DNA of 64,000 nucleotides, from positions 57,600-121,599 of the forward strand of contig NZ_NADJ01000011.1 of the NCBI RefSeq assembly GCF_002196705.1, written 5' to 3'. Within the stretch, counting starts at the first letter, position 1. Each line of letters starts with the position of its first letter. The notes under the pieces were generated by a model, which ran no database searches, was not told where the DNA came from, and saw only the letters and a program-made list of their open reading frames with translations. The stretch comes from Desulfosporosinus sp. FKB (GTDB lineage Bacteria > Bacillota > Desulfitobacteriia > Desulfitobacteriales > Desulfitobacteriaceae). The translations under genes were made by a program, and so were the position numbers. Positions 7,225 through 15,225 of this stretch are shown piece by piece.

Positions 7225-8028
7225 TTAAGATTTTAAATGCCGTAAGGCAATCTTTTGAAACATCACCAAAAGGCCAACACACAACCTATAAATTGAATCC
7301 AGCTGGAGATTAACTTCTGCAGTCTCATCGAAAAATACATTTAATTTTGATTCAATGTCCTCTGTTGGTTTAGTGTAACAAAGGAGTAAAGGAACTTTAG
7401 GCAAGGGATATAAGGCAAGAGAAATATCTGCTTCAAAACTTGTTGGAACAGGTTTGCCGCTGAAAATATGAATCATATCTTCAATCAGGTCTGGATGGTC
7501 ATCGGTAAGTTGTTTTAAAGGTTTTTCAAAACGTTGCTCAAAGAATGTATTCCATACAGTCTCTTTACTTAGTTCTCTGAAATGAACCCAATTCCCGGTA
7601 GGAACTTTCCCGGCACTATAAATAGTATAGTTGAGCAAAGGCACTATTACCCAGACATTAATATGACAGTCAGAGATAACAGTTCCCTCAGAATCAACGC
7701 CAAAATCCTTTCCCAAACATTTAATGATCAGCTTATCTCCGGAAAGAGCAGCCCCCAACCGTTCTACTGATGCGGGAAAGTTTATCTTACTGATTTCATT
7801 TTTCAAAGGTACAAGAACTTGCTTCAATTGCTCTTCCGGGGTCGATTGGCGGACGATCTTTCCTTCTAATTCCTGAATAAGCGCCCTCTCTAAATGAGGA
7901 CATCCAGTGAACTGTTTTTCTCCCTTAATCACTGCTGCAGCAAAGGCAAGACAGGTTGCCAAGCCGCATTGTCTGCAATTTGATCTAGGGAGCAATTTGT
8001 AAACTTCCAAAGGATTATCCAGTGACAT
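7225..8028 (-). CDS. Fe-S / DUF3786 protein
   Basis: A 267-residue protein. The N-terminus (about 10-46) holds a four-Cys Fe-S motif of the Fer4-like type, CRQCGLATC followed by a Cys in FTGCPHL, as in the corrinoid Fe-S protein and RnfB. The rest is DUF3786 (about 75-260), with GKDFGVDSEG, HINVWVIVPLLNYTIYSAG and a conserved C-terminal helix. Such proteins are typical of anaerobes with one-carbon metabolism and probably take part in electron transfer or metal-centre assembly; the exact role is unknown. ATG at 8028 is chosen for the GGGGGTGG site; a GTG at 8040 would overlap it. Confidence 0.8.
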   Translation of the reverse strand: MSLDNPLEVYKLLPRSNCRQCGLATCLAFAAAVIKGEKQFTGCPHLERALIQELEGKIVRQSTPEEQLKQVLVPLKNEISKINFPASVERLGAALSGDKLIIKCLGKDFGVDSEGTVISDCHINVWVIVPLLNYTIYSAGKVPTGNWVHFRELSKETVWNTFFEQRFEKPLKQLTDDHPDLIEDMIHIFSGKPVPTSFEADISLALYPLPKVPLLLCYTKPTEDIESKLNVFFDETAEVNLQLDSIYRLCVGLLVMFQKIALRHLKS

Positions 8029-8177
8029 GTGATTTGCCACCCCCTATTTTGAAACGCTGCATAAGTTCTTCTGAGACTATTTTGCATCTCTAAGTTTTTT
8101 TTGAGGACCTTAAGATTGTAAAGTCAGGCCCTATATAGACTCTATACATAAAATCTAATATAAATTCTATTAAATGA

Positions 8178-8891
8178 TTAATCTTCTAACTCTAATGCAG
8201 TTTCTAAAGCTATTTCAATCATATTTCGGAAGGTCTTTTGACGCTCTTCGGAGGTTGTAATTTCATGCGTTATAAAACTATCGCTGACAGTCATTATCCC
8301 AAGGGCCCTGACGTTAAATTTTGCAGCTAAAGTATAGAGTGCTGCTGCTTCCATTTCCACTGCCAAAACTCCAAACTTAGCCCAGTGCTTCCAATCGTCA
8401 GGTTCATCTCCATAAAAAGTATCTGTGCTTAATATGTTGCCTACTCGAACAGGGACTCCTAATTTTAGAGCATTACTATAGGCCTTCATGAGCAAGGAAA
8501 AATTAGCCGTTGGAGCATAATCCATATTGTTGAATCTAAGTTTGTTCATGTTGGAATCAGTCGAGGTACTCATTGCCAGAATGACATCTTTAAGATGAAT
8601 ATCCGCCTGCATAGCACCGCAAGTACCAATGCGAATTAAATTCTTAACTTTAAACTCGGTAATAAGTTCATTGACATAGATTGAGATTGAGGGCATTCCC
8701 ATTCCAGTTCCTTGAACAGAAACCCGTTTTCCTTGATAAGTACCTGTAAATCCGAACATGCCTCTTACTTCATTATAACAAACAACATCTTGAAGAAAGG
8801 TCTCTGCTATGAACTTTGCTCTCAAAGGATCGCCGGGTAAAAGAACTGTCCTTGCAATCTCGCCCTCTTTAGCGCCAATATGTATACTCAT
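8178..8891 (-). CDS. deoD: Purine-nucleoside phosphorylase, DeoD type
   Basis: A 237-residue hexameric-type phosphorylase that splits purine (deoxy)nucleosides with phosphate into base and pentose-1-phosphate in the salvage pathway. Typical blocks are [14 protein letters not shown] (phosphate site), RIGTCGAMQ, the substrate-binding [15 protein letters not shown] and MTVSDSF with its catalytic Asp. Length matches DeoD (about 235). The ATG at 8891 is chosen because AGGAAGGTG stands just upstream; a GTG three codons earlier falls inside that site. The gene is monocistronic and is preceded by a hairpin at 8969-9000. Confidence 0.95.
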   Translation of the reverse strand: MSIHIGAKEGEIARTVLLPGDPLRAKFIAETFLQDVVCYNEVRGMFGFTGTYQGKRVSVQGTGMGMPSISIYVNELITEFKVKNLIRIGTCGAMQADIHLKDVILAMSTSTDSNMNKLRFNNMDYAPTANFSLLMKAYSNALKLGVPVRVGNILSTDTFYGDEPDDWKHWAKFGVLAVEMEAAALYTLAAKFNVRALGIMTVSDSFITHEITTSEERQKTFRNMIEIALETALELED

Positions 8892-8968
8892 AAACGTCAC
8901 CTTCCTAAATTAAACAATTCTGATCAATCTTATTTTAACCGATTCTATGACGATCTGTCCACTTTAAT

Positions 8969-9000
8969 GGAATAAGCCCACCAAAAGGCGGGCTTATTCC
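8969..9000. other. Strong hairpin upstream of deoD
   Basis: GGAATAAGCCCACC and GGCGGGCTTATTCC form a 14-base stem with one mismatch around AAAA. It has no T tract on either side. It may be the end of an upstream unit or a structured leader of deoD. Confidence 0.5.
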
Positions 9001-9226
9001 TAAAAACTAATCCAAAAATTTTCTTCATTTATCCTCTAAGAAACTATAAGCAGTACGTTCCCAATCGCACTAGGAAAGAAGAAAAAGGTTCCCTCCGATT
9101 ATGCTGTCCCGGAGGGACAAAGAGGATATACATGAAAAAGACTTAAGGACAAATGTCCTTACGCCTTATTATACAATATTCCCAGGGGTTTGTATTGCGT
9201 TGCTTCGTGGTAAGTTTTAGGTAAGG

Positions 9227-9364
9227 ATGAAGATTTGTCAGTCCATAAATACCGGACAGTTTAATATTGGCTTTAGCACCGAACAGGTAAACGGCAGTGA
9301 AAGAATTTTAACCCTCTGTGTTGCACAGCTGCGAGGAGTGCAAACAAAAAAGGCCACCAATTAG
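9227..9364 (+). CDS. Possible 45-residue ORF (weak)
   Basis: An ATG after GGTAAGG opens a 45-codon frame reading MKICQSINTGQFNIGFSTEQ and on to VQTKKATN, with a balanced amino-acid mix that looks coding. A hairpin with AAAGGCCAC / GTGACCTTT overlaps its stop. The rest of the roughly 1-kb gap 8892-9907 has no convincing gene. No homologue is recognised, so chance is quite possible. Confidence 0.2.
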   Translation: MKICQSINTGQFNIGFSTEQVNGSERILTLCVAQLRGVQTKKATN

Positions 9365-9388
9365 TGACCTTTCTTTTAACCAATGGAT

Positions 9389-9647
9389 CCCGCAAAGTTC
9401 CCCCAGAATTAATGGATAAACGGCTCTGGATTAATTTTCAACATACTCACTAAGAAAATACGAACCAAATCATGTTAGGTTAGCAAACTAATCTCGACAA
9501 ATCCTCCACTACTTCTGATAAAATGTGTTTCGGGAACAATCCTCTGAAATCTCGACCTAATTTCCTAGCAGAATCAATGACTTACTGATTACCAAAGAAA
9601 TTTTATGGGACTAACGACAACAGAGTTACGGGGAGGAACTTTGCGGG
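9389..9647. repeat. 259-base segment with long inverted ends
   Basis: The segment begins CCCGCAAAGTTCCCCC and ends with GGGAGGAACTTTGCGGG, imperfect inverted repeats of about 16 bases. Short hairpins flank it on both sides (9349-9377 and 9669-9691). There is no reading frame inside. This is the layout of a miniature inverted-repeat element, but no target duplication is evident, so a structured RNA is equally possible. Confidence 0.4.
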
Positions 9648-9668
9648 AAAGCTTTCTTAAAATAAAAG

Positions 9669-9691
9669 AACTACCTTCTTACTAGGTAGTT
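9669..9691. other. Short perfect hairpin
   Basis: AACTACCT and AGGTAGTT pair perfectly around a 7-base loop, 22 bases beyond the inverted-end segment. It could be a terminator without a long T tract. Confidence 0.4.
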
Positions 9692-9849
9692 ATCAATTCA
9701 ACGAATTCAGCACCCATTAAAACCGCAATGCTGAAAACCTCCGAAGAATCGAAACTTCACCTAGCAATGCCCTAACAAGAACTTAACTGAATCTTTTATT
9801 TATTGTTTATGATTTAATTATAATCCTATTCTATTTTTTGTCAAGTGCC

Positions 9850-9911
9850 TTTTTATCCCAATCAGGTCCCCCGCCGAAGCACGATGTTCGGCTTTAGCTG
9901 AACGAGTTCAC
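9850..9911 (+). repeat. IS605-type palindromic element, copy R1 (internally deleted)
   Basis: The left-end motif TTTTTATCCCAATC leads after a short GC block (CCGCCGAAGC) to the right-end palindrome TTCGGCTTTAGCTGAA and GAGTTCAC. The left hairpin and much of the middle are missing compared with R3 and R5. Its last bases overlap the end of the GDSL gene and provide that gene's stop codon. Confidence 0.65.
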
Positions 9912-11050
9912 TCCACAGTGAACCTCATACAAATACTTTTCTTAAGGATCTGACCACTCCGAGACGGTAATCCTTGTTTGATTAAGAGACAATAGGAACC
10001 CGGCAAATACCCATTTGAAGGCGGTTTAACAACTAGAAAATCAGAACCAATCTTTGTAGTTTGAACAGAGAGGTTCAACGACAAGCCGGAATTCGTATAA
10101 ACCTGTATGTAACCGGCAGCTGACTGAGCTAAGGTATCTGTGAATTTTACTGTCCACGTTTTATCCTCAGGCACATTTCTTCGACTATCCCAGGGAATTG
10201 CATTCGTTAGGTCATATAGGCTGCAAAGAGTTTGGAATATGAAAAGATGGCCTTCTGGAGTTGGGTGAGGATCTGTATTTCCTTGCAACAAATTATAATT
10301 CAATGGTTTTTGCTCATATCCCTTGAGAAAACAAGTATAGATGTCCGCATAGGAATACCCTTCACCTACTTCAATTACGGAGTTGATTTTCTCAACATAA
10401 GGATCTATGAGGGAGAAAAAGGGATCATTTTGAGCAAAGGGATTGTAAATATTCAAGGCGTATACCTGACTGTCAGGTGCAAGAGATTTCAGGGATTGAA
10501 TGATTCCAGGCCAATCCTTTTTAAAACTTGCGACACCATCGGCTAATTGTCTTTCAATCGTTCCAGATGAAGCAAGCTGCAAAAGTGTACCCTCAAGATT
10601 TTTATCAGAACGCAAAGCCTGAGCTAGCTTAGAGTTTAATTGAGGATCTAACAGCTTAAGGTCATAAACCCCAGCCAGAGAACTAATCACTGGACCGAGG
10701 AGATTATTTCCGCCTATACTTATCGTTACTATACGTGACTTGTTTAAACGCTCTTTTACTTTGGAATTGTTTTTAAGCTTTTCTAAAAGGTCGCTGCTGG
10801 TATCTCCGGGATGAGACAGATTATAAAATTGAGAGCCTGCAAGCTCAGGCTTACTCTGCAAGTAGGCGTTAAAAAGATCAGAGTAGCCCTGGCCTGAAGG
10901 AGCGCTATACCCGTAAGCTATCGAATCACCTAAAGAGACATAATCGGTTGGAGTTATTGTGGTGGCGTCAGCGGTCTGAGGAGAGAATAACGTTACTGGA
11001 AAACAAATCAGGCATAGTATCAGAACAAAGATTATCAACTTCCGCAACAT
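9908..11050 (-). CDS. Secreted GDSL/SGNH-family esterase or lipase
   Basis: A 380-residue exported protein. A signal peptide with a Lys/Arg start and a 20-residue hydrophobic core ends near residue 29 (TADA). The SGNH hydrolase follows: VSLGDSIAYG with nucleophile Ser43 (block I), GGNN at 113-116 (block III oxyanion) and DPHPTPEGH at 260-268 with catalytic Asp and His (block V). A beta-rich C-terminal part (about 290-380) may bind substrate or wall. It probably hydrolyses esters outside the cell. The stop codon TGA is contributed by mobile element R1, so the original C-terminus may have been a few residues different. Start has AGGTGAG. Confidence 0.85.
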   Translation of the reverse strand: MLRKLIIFVLILCLICFPVTLFSPQTADATTITPTDYVSLGDSIAYGYSAPSGQGYSDLFNAYLQSKPELAGSQFYNLSHPGDTSSDLLEKLKNNSKVKERLNKSRIVTISIGGNNLLGPVISSLAGVYDLKLLDPQLNSKLAQALRSDKNLEGTLLQLASSGTIERQLADGVASFKKDWPGIIQSLKSLAPDSQVYALNIYNPFAQNDPFFSLIDPYVEKINSVIEVGEGYSYADIYTCFLKGYEQKPLNYNLLQGNTDPHPTPEGHLFIFQTLCSLYDLTNAIPWDSRRNVPEDKTWTVKFTDTLAQSAAGYIQVYTNSGLSLNLSVQTTKIGSDFLVVKPPSNGYLPGSYCLLIKQGLPSRSGQILKKSICMRFTVE

Positions 11051-11104
11051 TATAGTTTCTCACCTTCATACCAATTCCTACTTTAGGATTTATCTCTTTA
11101 GGAT

Positions 11105-11842
11105 TTAGATGAAATTCCCGCCGTCAACAACAATCGTTTGCCCGGTTACAAAGCCGGCATGTGCAATAAGTGCGTAAACAACTTCGGCGATATCATCCGG
11201 GGTGGCCACGCGTCCGAGGGGAGTACCGGCTGCAAGATGGGCGATATGCTCATCCTTACCTTCCACCCAACGAGTCTGTACGATTCCCGGGGCTACAGCA
11301 TTGACCCTAACCTCAGGAGCTAAAACGCGAGCTAAAGATTTATTAATGCTGACAACGGCAGCCTTTGAGGCTGAATAAGCAATAGAGCTGCCTAATCCCG
11401 TCAGGCCGGCAATGGATGCCATATTGACAATACATCCACGAGTTTTCTTAAGTTCTGGGGCGGCAGCACGGGAGCAGAAGAACGTTCCTTTAACATTTAC
11501 TCCCATAATGTCATCCCAATATTCTTCTTTTAAGCCTTCTAAATCAGCATGATCTACAAAGTGAGTCATACCGGCATTATTAACAAGAATGTCTAATTTT
11601 CCAAAGTCGTTAACAACCTTCCTGATCATTAATCTGACGTCTTCATCCTTTGCTATATCGGCCCGATAAGTTAGACAACGAACACCCAAACTTTCGACCT
11701 CAGCCTTTGTCTTTAAGGCGTCATCTTCTGAACGTGAATAATTAACGGCAATCTGGACACCGGCTTTAGCAAGAATCAGGGCAATTGCTCTCCCAATTCC
11801 CGTACCTCCGCCAGTAATTAAAGCTATTTTTCCTTGCAGCAT
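11105..11842 (-). CDS. Short-chain dehydrogenase/reductase (FabG-like)
   Basis: A 245-residue classical SDR. TGGGTGIGRAIA (about 10-21) is the nucleotide-binding glycine motif, NNAG at about 88-91 is the central strand motif, and the catalytic Ser-Tyr-Lys set is seen in MASIAGLTG and YSASKAA (about 155-161). APGIVQT and TGQTIVVDGG at the end are typical of FabG-type 3-oxoacyl reductases and other NAD(P)H ketone reductases. There are no fatty-acid synthesis genes beside it, so the substrate is unknown. Start has GAGGAGGAG. It lies 55 bases upstream of the GDSL gene in the same direction and might be co-transcribed. Confidence 0.9.
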   Translation of the reverse strand: MLQGKIALITGGGTGIGRAIALILAKAGVQIAVNYSRSEDDALKTKAEVESLGVRCLTYRADIAKDEDVRLMIRKVVNDFGKLDILVNNAGMTHFVDHADLEGLKEEYWDDIMGVNVKGTFFCSRAAAPELKKTRGCIVNMASIAGLTGLGSSIAYSASKAAVVSINKSLARVLAPEVRVNAVAPGIVQTRWVEGKDEHIAHLAAGTPLGRVATPDDIAEVVYALIAHAGFVTGQTIVVDGGNFI

Positions 11843-11990
11843 TTAAACTCCTCCTCTACGTCTTAATTCTGTATTATATAAATTTAAAATATTGAATTCT
11901 AGTATAACGCACCCTCTAAAACTGTACAAGTTTAATCCAGAGGGTCCTTCCAGACTTTAGGATGCCAAAAATCTTAAAACTAATCCAAGA

Positions 11991-12165
11991 AAGCTAAAGC
12001 TGAACATCGGGGCTTCAGATACAATAATGTCCAGTGGACATTATTGCCGAGCCGCCTTTCCCAAAAGGAATATACTTAGCGGCGAAGGAGGACTCTACCC
12101 CACCTAAAGTTAACGAAGGGCCCACCCCCACTTATAGAAGTGGGGGGCTTAAAACTGGATAAAGC
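11991..12165 (-). repeat. IS605-type palindromic element, copy R2
   Basis: Read on the minus strand it starts with TTTATCCAGTTTTAAG, the hairpin CCCCCACTT/AAGTGGGGG, then a GGTGGGGTAGAGTCC block, a long variable stem (AATGTCC/GGACATT) and ends at CGATGTTCAGCTTTAGC. The last GAGTTCAC of other copies is missing. No gene lies in 11843-12299. Confidence 0.7.
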
Positions 12166-12299
12166 CTCTTTGTTTTTTCTGGAGATGGCTCTAGTTCCTG
12201 TAATCTGCCCCTATTCTTTTGTCAAAAGGGGTTTTACTGGATTTACTTAGAGAGATACTTTCCTGGTTTGGCGTCTAAATCTTGAACAAATGCTTAACC

Positions 12300-13103
12300 T
12301 CAGTTCGTCATTCCTGCTTTCTTATACAGCTCATAAAAGTGATGAGTCGGTCCAACCCCTTTGCCAATGTCTAAAGAGTGTTCAATCGCAGCAGTAATGT
12401 ATTCTTTAGCCCGGGAAACGGCTTCATCAAGAGAATAGCCTAAAGCAAGGTTAGAAGTTATAGCTGAAGACAGAGTACATCCGGTTCCATGGGTATTCTT
12501 TGTCGCAATTCGTTTTGAAGCATAATACTTAAAGCCTTGACCATTATAGAGAATATCCGTTGAATCATCCTCCAGGTGTCCGCCTTTAAGAAGAACATTC
12601 TTAGCTCCCATTTGGCGAATTATTTTTGCAGCCTCTTCCATCTGGGGAAGATTACGAATCGACATTTTTGCCATCACTTCTGCTTCCGGAATATTAGGTG
12701 TTACGATGGTAGCTAAGGGCAAAAGCTTACGAATAAGTGTTGCCTCGGCTTCAGGATTTAACAAATGGTAGCCGCTTTTTGATACCATGACCGGGTCCAG
12801 CACAATGTTCTGCGGGGAATAGTCTTTTAGAGATTCGGCAATGACCTCAATAGTGGAAATTTGAGAAACCATACCAATTTTGAGACCATCGACTTCAATA
12901 TCTTCAAAAATCGCCTTAATTTGAGCTGCTATCACCTCTCTGGAAATATCCTGAACGGCAAAAACTCCTTGTGTGTTTTGAGCCGTGACGGCGGTAATGA
13001 CGCTCATGCCGAAAATGCCATGTGCGGAAAAGGTTTTTAGATCGGCTTGAATTCCTGCTCCTCCACTACTGTCCGAACCAGCGATTGTAAGTGCTTTTTT
13101 CAT
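12300..13103 (-). CDS. thiD: Hydroxymethylpyrimidine / phosphomethylpyrimidine kinase
   Basis: A 267-residue ribokinase-fold kinase that phosphorylates HMP and HMP-P in thiamine biosynthesis. The start ALTIAGSDSSGGAGIQADLK is the ThiD signature, VLDPVMVSKSG binds substrate, TPNIPEAE follows, and NTHGTGCTLSSAI near residue 210 holds the anion hole and catalytic Asp/Cys region. ATG at 13103 is chosen for the GGGGGTAG ribosome site; an in-frame upstream start precedes that site. A TPP riboswitch and a terminator stand in its leader, so it is shut off when thiamine diphosphate is plentiful. No other thi gene is adjacent. Confidence 0.95.
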   Translation of the reverse strand: MKKALTIAGSDSSGGAGIQADLKTFSAHGIFGMSVITAVTAQNTQGVFAVQDISREVIAAQIKAIFEDIEVDGLKIGMVSQISTIEVIAESLKDYSPQNIVLDPVMVSKSGYHLLNPEAEATLIRKLLPLATIVTPNIPEAEVMAKMSIRNLPQMEEAAKIIRQMGAKNVLLKGGHLEDDSTDILYNGQGFKYYASKRIATKNTHGTGCTLSSAITSNLALGYSLDEAVSRAKEYITAAIEHSLDIGKGVGPTHHFYELYKKAGMTN

Positions 13104-13137
13104 TGTTCTACCCCCATAATTTTTCATTCTTTCATAT

Positions 13138-13174
13138 AAAAAGAGCCTATCTCCAGAATAGGAGTTAAGCTCTT
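13138..13174 (-). terminator. Attenuator of the TPP riboswitch
   Basis: On the minus strand AAGAGCTTAACTCC, a short loop and GGAGATAGGCTCTT followed by TTTTT make an intrinsic terminator between the TPP aptamer and thiD. This position is that of the expression platform. Confidence 0.8.
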
Positions 13175-13191
13175 AATTATTTAAACAAAAA

Positions 13192-13298
13192 GAGTAACTG
13201 CTTACCTACGCTGGCATTATCCAGATCAGGTTTATAGGGTCTTAGACTTTCCAGGGTCTAAATCTCAGCCGGCCTTTCCAGCTCCCCCGCTCTGTTCT
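13192..13298 (-). promoter_or_regulatory. TPP (THI-box) riboswitch
   Basis: The minus strand shows the conserved THI-box order: GGGGGAGC, GGCTGAGAT, then ACCTGATCTGGATAATGCC and AGCGTAGGTAAGC. These are the helix 2-3 and helix 4-5 core sequences that bind thiamine diphosphate. It is followed by the attenuator and thiD. Confidence 0.95.
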
Positions 13299-13539
13299 TA
13301 TGTTTTTCTAAAATCTAACACGCTCGAAATCGAAAGTCAACTCTTTAAACTTAGGGGCAAACCATGATTTTCGATTTATTTTAGGGAAGCGGTCTCTTCT
13401 CGCCGTCCATGGCTTCAGAGACACTTGGTCGTCCGGGGGGGCATAAACGAAATTATTAAAATACGAGAATAACCGCGAAATGTCTTACAAGTGTGTTATT
13501 GTTATTGTAATTATAGATTTAAACTTAGGAGGCATTTCA

Positions 13540-14868
13540 ATGGGAGATCCTTTACTTATGACCATAATAGTTCTAGCAAGTATTTCGTTACTCTTACTTA
13601 TTCTCTTAGTATTTCGCTCTTCTCAAAATTCAGCGAACCATTTCCAAGGAAAATTCGAGGTATTGGAGAAGGGCCTTGAACGCAGCGAGCGCTTAGTTCA
13701 TGGCGAAATCTCTAAAAATCGCGAAGAATCAATGCTCAACTCACGTCAGGTGCGGGAAGAACTAAGCCAAACCCTTCATTCCTTCAACGATTCAGTTTTG
13801 ACTCGCATGGCGGAGATTGCTTCCCTCCAGCGCAATCAGTTGGATATTTTTTCAGATCAGTTAGGCTCGCTAACTAAAACCACTGATTTGAAATTGGAAC
13901 GACTGCGTCATACTGTCGAAGAACGGCTTACACAGATTCAACAGGATAACGCCCATAAATTAGACCAAATGCGCGCCACCGTCGATGAGAAACTCAGCGC
14001 TACCCTGGAGCAGCGATTGGGAGAATCCTTTAAATTAGTCAGTGAGCGGCTTGAAGCCGTGTATAAAGGGCTCGGGGAAATGCAGACATTAGCCTCCGGT
14101 GTTGGGGATTTAAAGAAAGTCTTAGCGAATGTAAAAACCAGAGGCATTATGGGTGAGATTCAACTGGGGAATTTGCTTGAGCAAGTCCTTACCCCCGAAC
14201 AATATGCAACCAATGTCCCGACAAAACTCGGAAGCAATGACCGCGTTGAATTTGCCCTTAAATTACCGTCACGGGATGATCAGGATAGTGTCCTTTGGTT
14301 ACCCATTGATGCAAAATTTCCCTTGGAGGACTATGAACGATTGCTGGAAGCACAAGAACAGGTAAATGTCCCGGGGGTTGAAGAGTTTGGCAAATCCCTG
14401 GAGACTCGGATTAAGTCAGAAGGCAAAAGTATTCATGATAAATATATCGATCCGCCCCACACAACGGATTTCGGCATCTTGTTTCTGCCTGTTGAAGGCT
14501 TATATGCCGAAGTTTTGCGGCGCCCGGGTTTATGTGAATTCCTGCAGCGGGAATATAAAGTGATCATCACCGGTCCAACGACCCTCGCTGCACTCCTTAA
14601 CAGTCTACAGATGGGCTTCAGAACCTTAGCCATTGAAAAACGATCGAGTGAGGTTTGGAATCTCTTGGGTGCTGTCAAAACGGAATTCGGAAAATTTGTG
14701 GAGATCCTTGAAAAAACCCAGAAGAAACTTCAAGAAGCAAGTAATACTATTGATTCGGCAACGAAAAAATCGCGCACCATTGTTCGGAAACTAAAAACCG
14801 TTCAATCGCTGCCAGTAAATGAAACAAATCTACTCTTAGAACAGAATGAAAGTAATATTGAAGACTAA
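13540..14868 (+). CDS. rmuC: DNA recombination protein RmuC
   Basis: A 442-residue RmuC-family protein. A single N-terminal membrane anchor (about 4-24) is followed by a long coiled coil (about 30-195) and the RmuC nuclease-like domain (about 200-420): GIMGEIQLGNLLEQVLTPEQ, LPIDAKFPLEDYERL, TDFGILFLPVEGLYAEVLR and IITGPTTLAALLNSLQMGF. RmuC limits inversions at short repeats in E. coli and is also tied to phage defence and to branched-DNA processing. The ATG at 13540 has TTAGGAGGC upstream; the longer frame to 13480 has no ribosome site. It is alone on the plus strand here. Confidence 0.92.
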   Translation: MGDPLLMTIIVLASISLLLLILLVFRSSQNSANHFQGKFEVLEKGLERSERLVHGEISKNREESMLNSRQVREELSQTLHSFNDSVLTRMAEIASLQRNQLDIFSDQLGSLTKTTDLKLERLRHTVEERLTQIQQDNAHKLDQMRATVDEKLSATLEQRLGESFKLVSERLEAVYKGLGEMQTLASGVGDLKKVLANVKTRGIMGEIQLGNLLEQVLTPEQYATNVPTKLGSNDRVEFALKLPSRDDQDSVLWLPIDAKFPLEDYERLLEAQEQVNVPGVEEFGKSLETRIKSEGKSIHDKYIDPPHTTDFGILFLPVEGLYAEVLRRPGLCEFLQREYKVIITGPTTLAALLNSLQMGFRTLAIEKRSSEVWNLLGAVKTEFGKFVEILEKTQKKLQEASNTIDSATKKSRTIVRKLKTVQSLPVNETNLLLEQNESNIED

Positions 14869-14950
14869 TAGGGTTCACTGCTGTCAGTTTCTTTTATTAA
14901 AAATTGGCAGCTCTTTTAATCTTTAAGAGATAATTTTTCAGCGAATTCGC

Positions 14951-15127
14951 TAATCGTGAGACTCCCACTTCAAGTGGGAGTGGTTCCCATACCTTGCTTC
15001 GGTCGGGGTAAAGTCCATCCATCAGCGCGATAGCATTTGTTATGGGCTAGGCGCTTTCGGCGTAAGTGTCCACAGGGCACTTACGCCACCGAAGCCACGA
15101 TGTTTTGCTTTAGCTGAACGAGTTCAC
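14951..15127 (+). repeat. IS605-type palindromic element, copy R3 (full length)
   Basis: A full copy: TAATCGTGAGA, hairpin CTCCCACTT/AAGTGGGAG, TGGTTCCCATACCTTGCTTC, CGGGGTAAAGTCCATCC, a block with GCGCGATAGCATTTGTTATG, stem AAGTGTCC/GGGCACTT, then TTTTGCTTTAGCTGAA and GAGTTCAC. R5 matches it almost base for base. Nothing else was found in 14869-15225. Confidence 0.75.
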
Positions 15128-15225
15128 TAGCAAATTCATTAAGAGGGTTAAAATTACCCGTAAAAAGTAAATGAGCCATCGTAAAATAGCTCATTTCATT
15201 TGATAGTGTCATTGACACTTTAATC

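Noticed and set aside
10232-10546. 104-residue plus-strand frame in the GDSL gene
   Set aside because: Antisense to a clear SGNH hydrolase; no ribosome site.
11105-11842. fabG of fatty-acid synthesis
   Set aside because: No acyl carrier protein or fab gene is adjacent, so a specific gene symbol is not justified.
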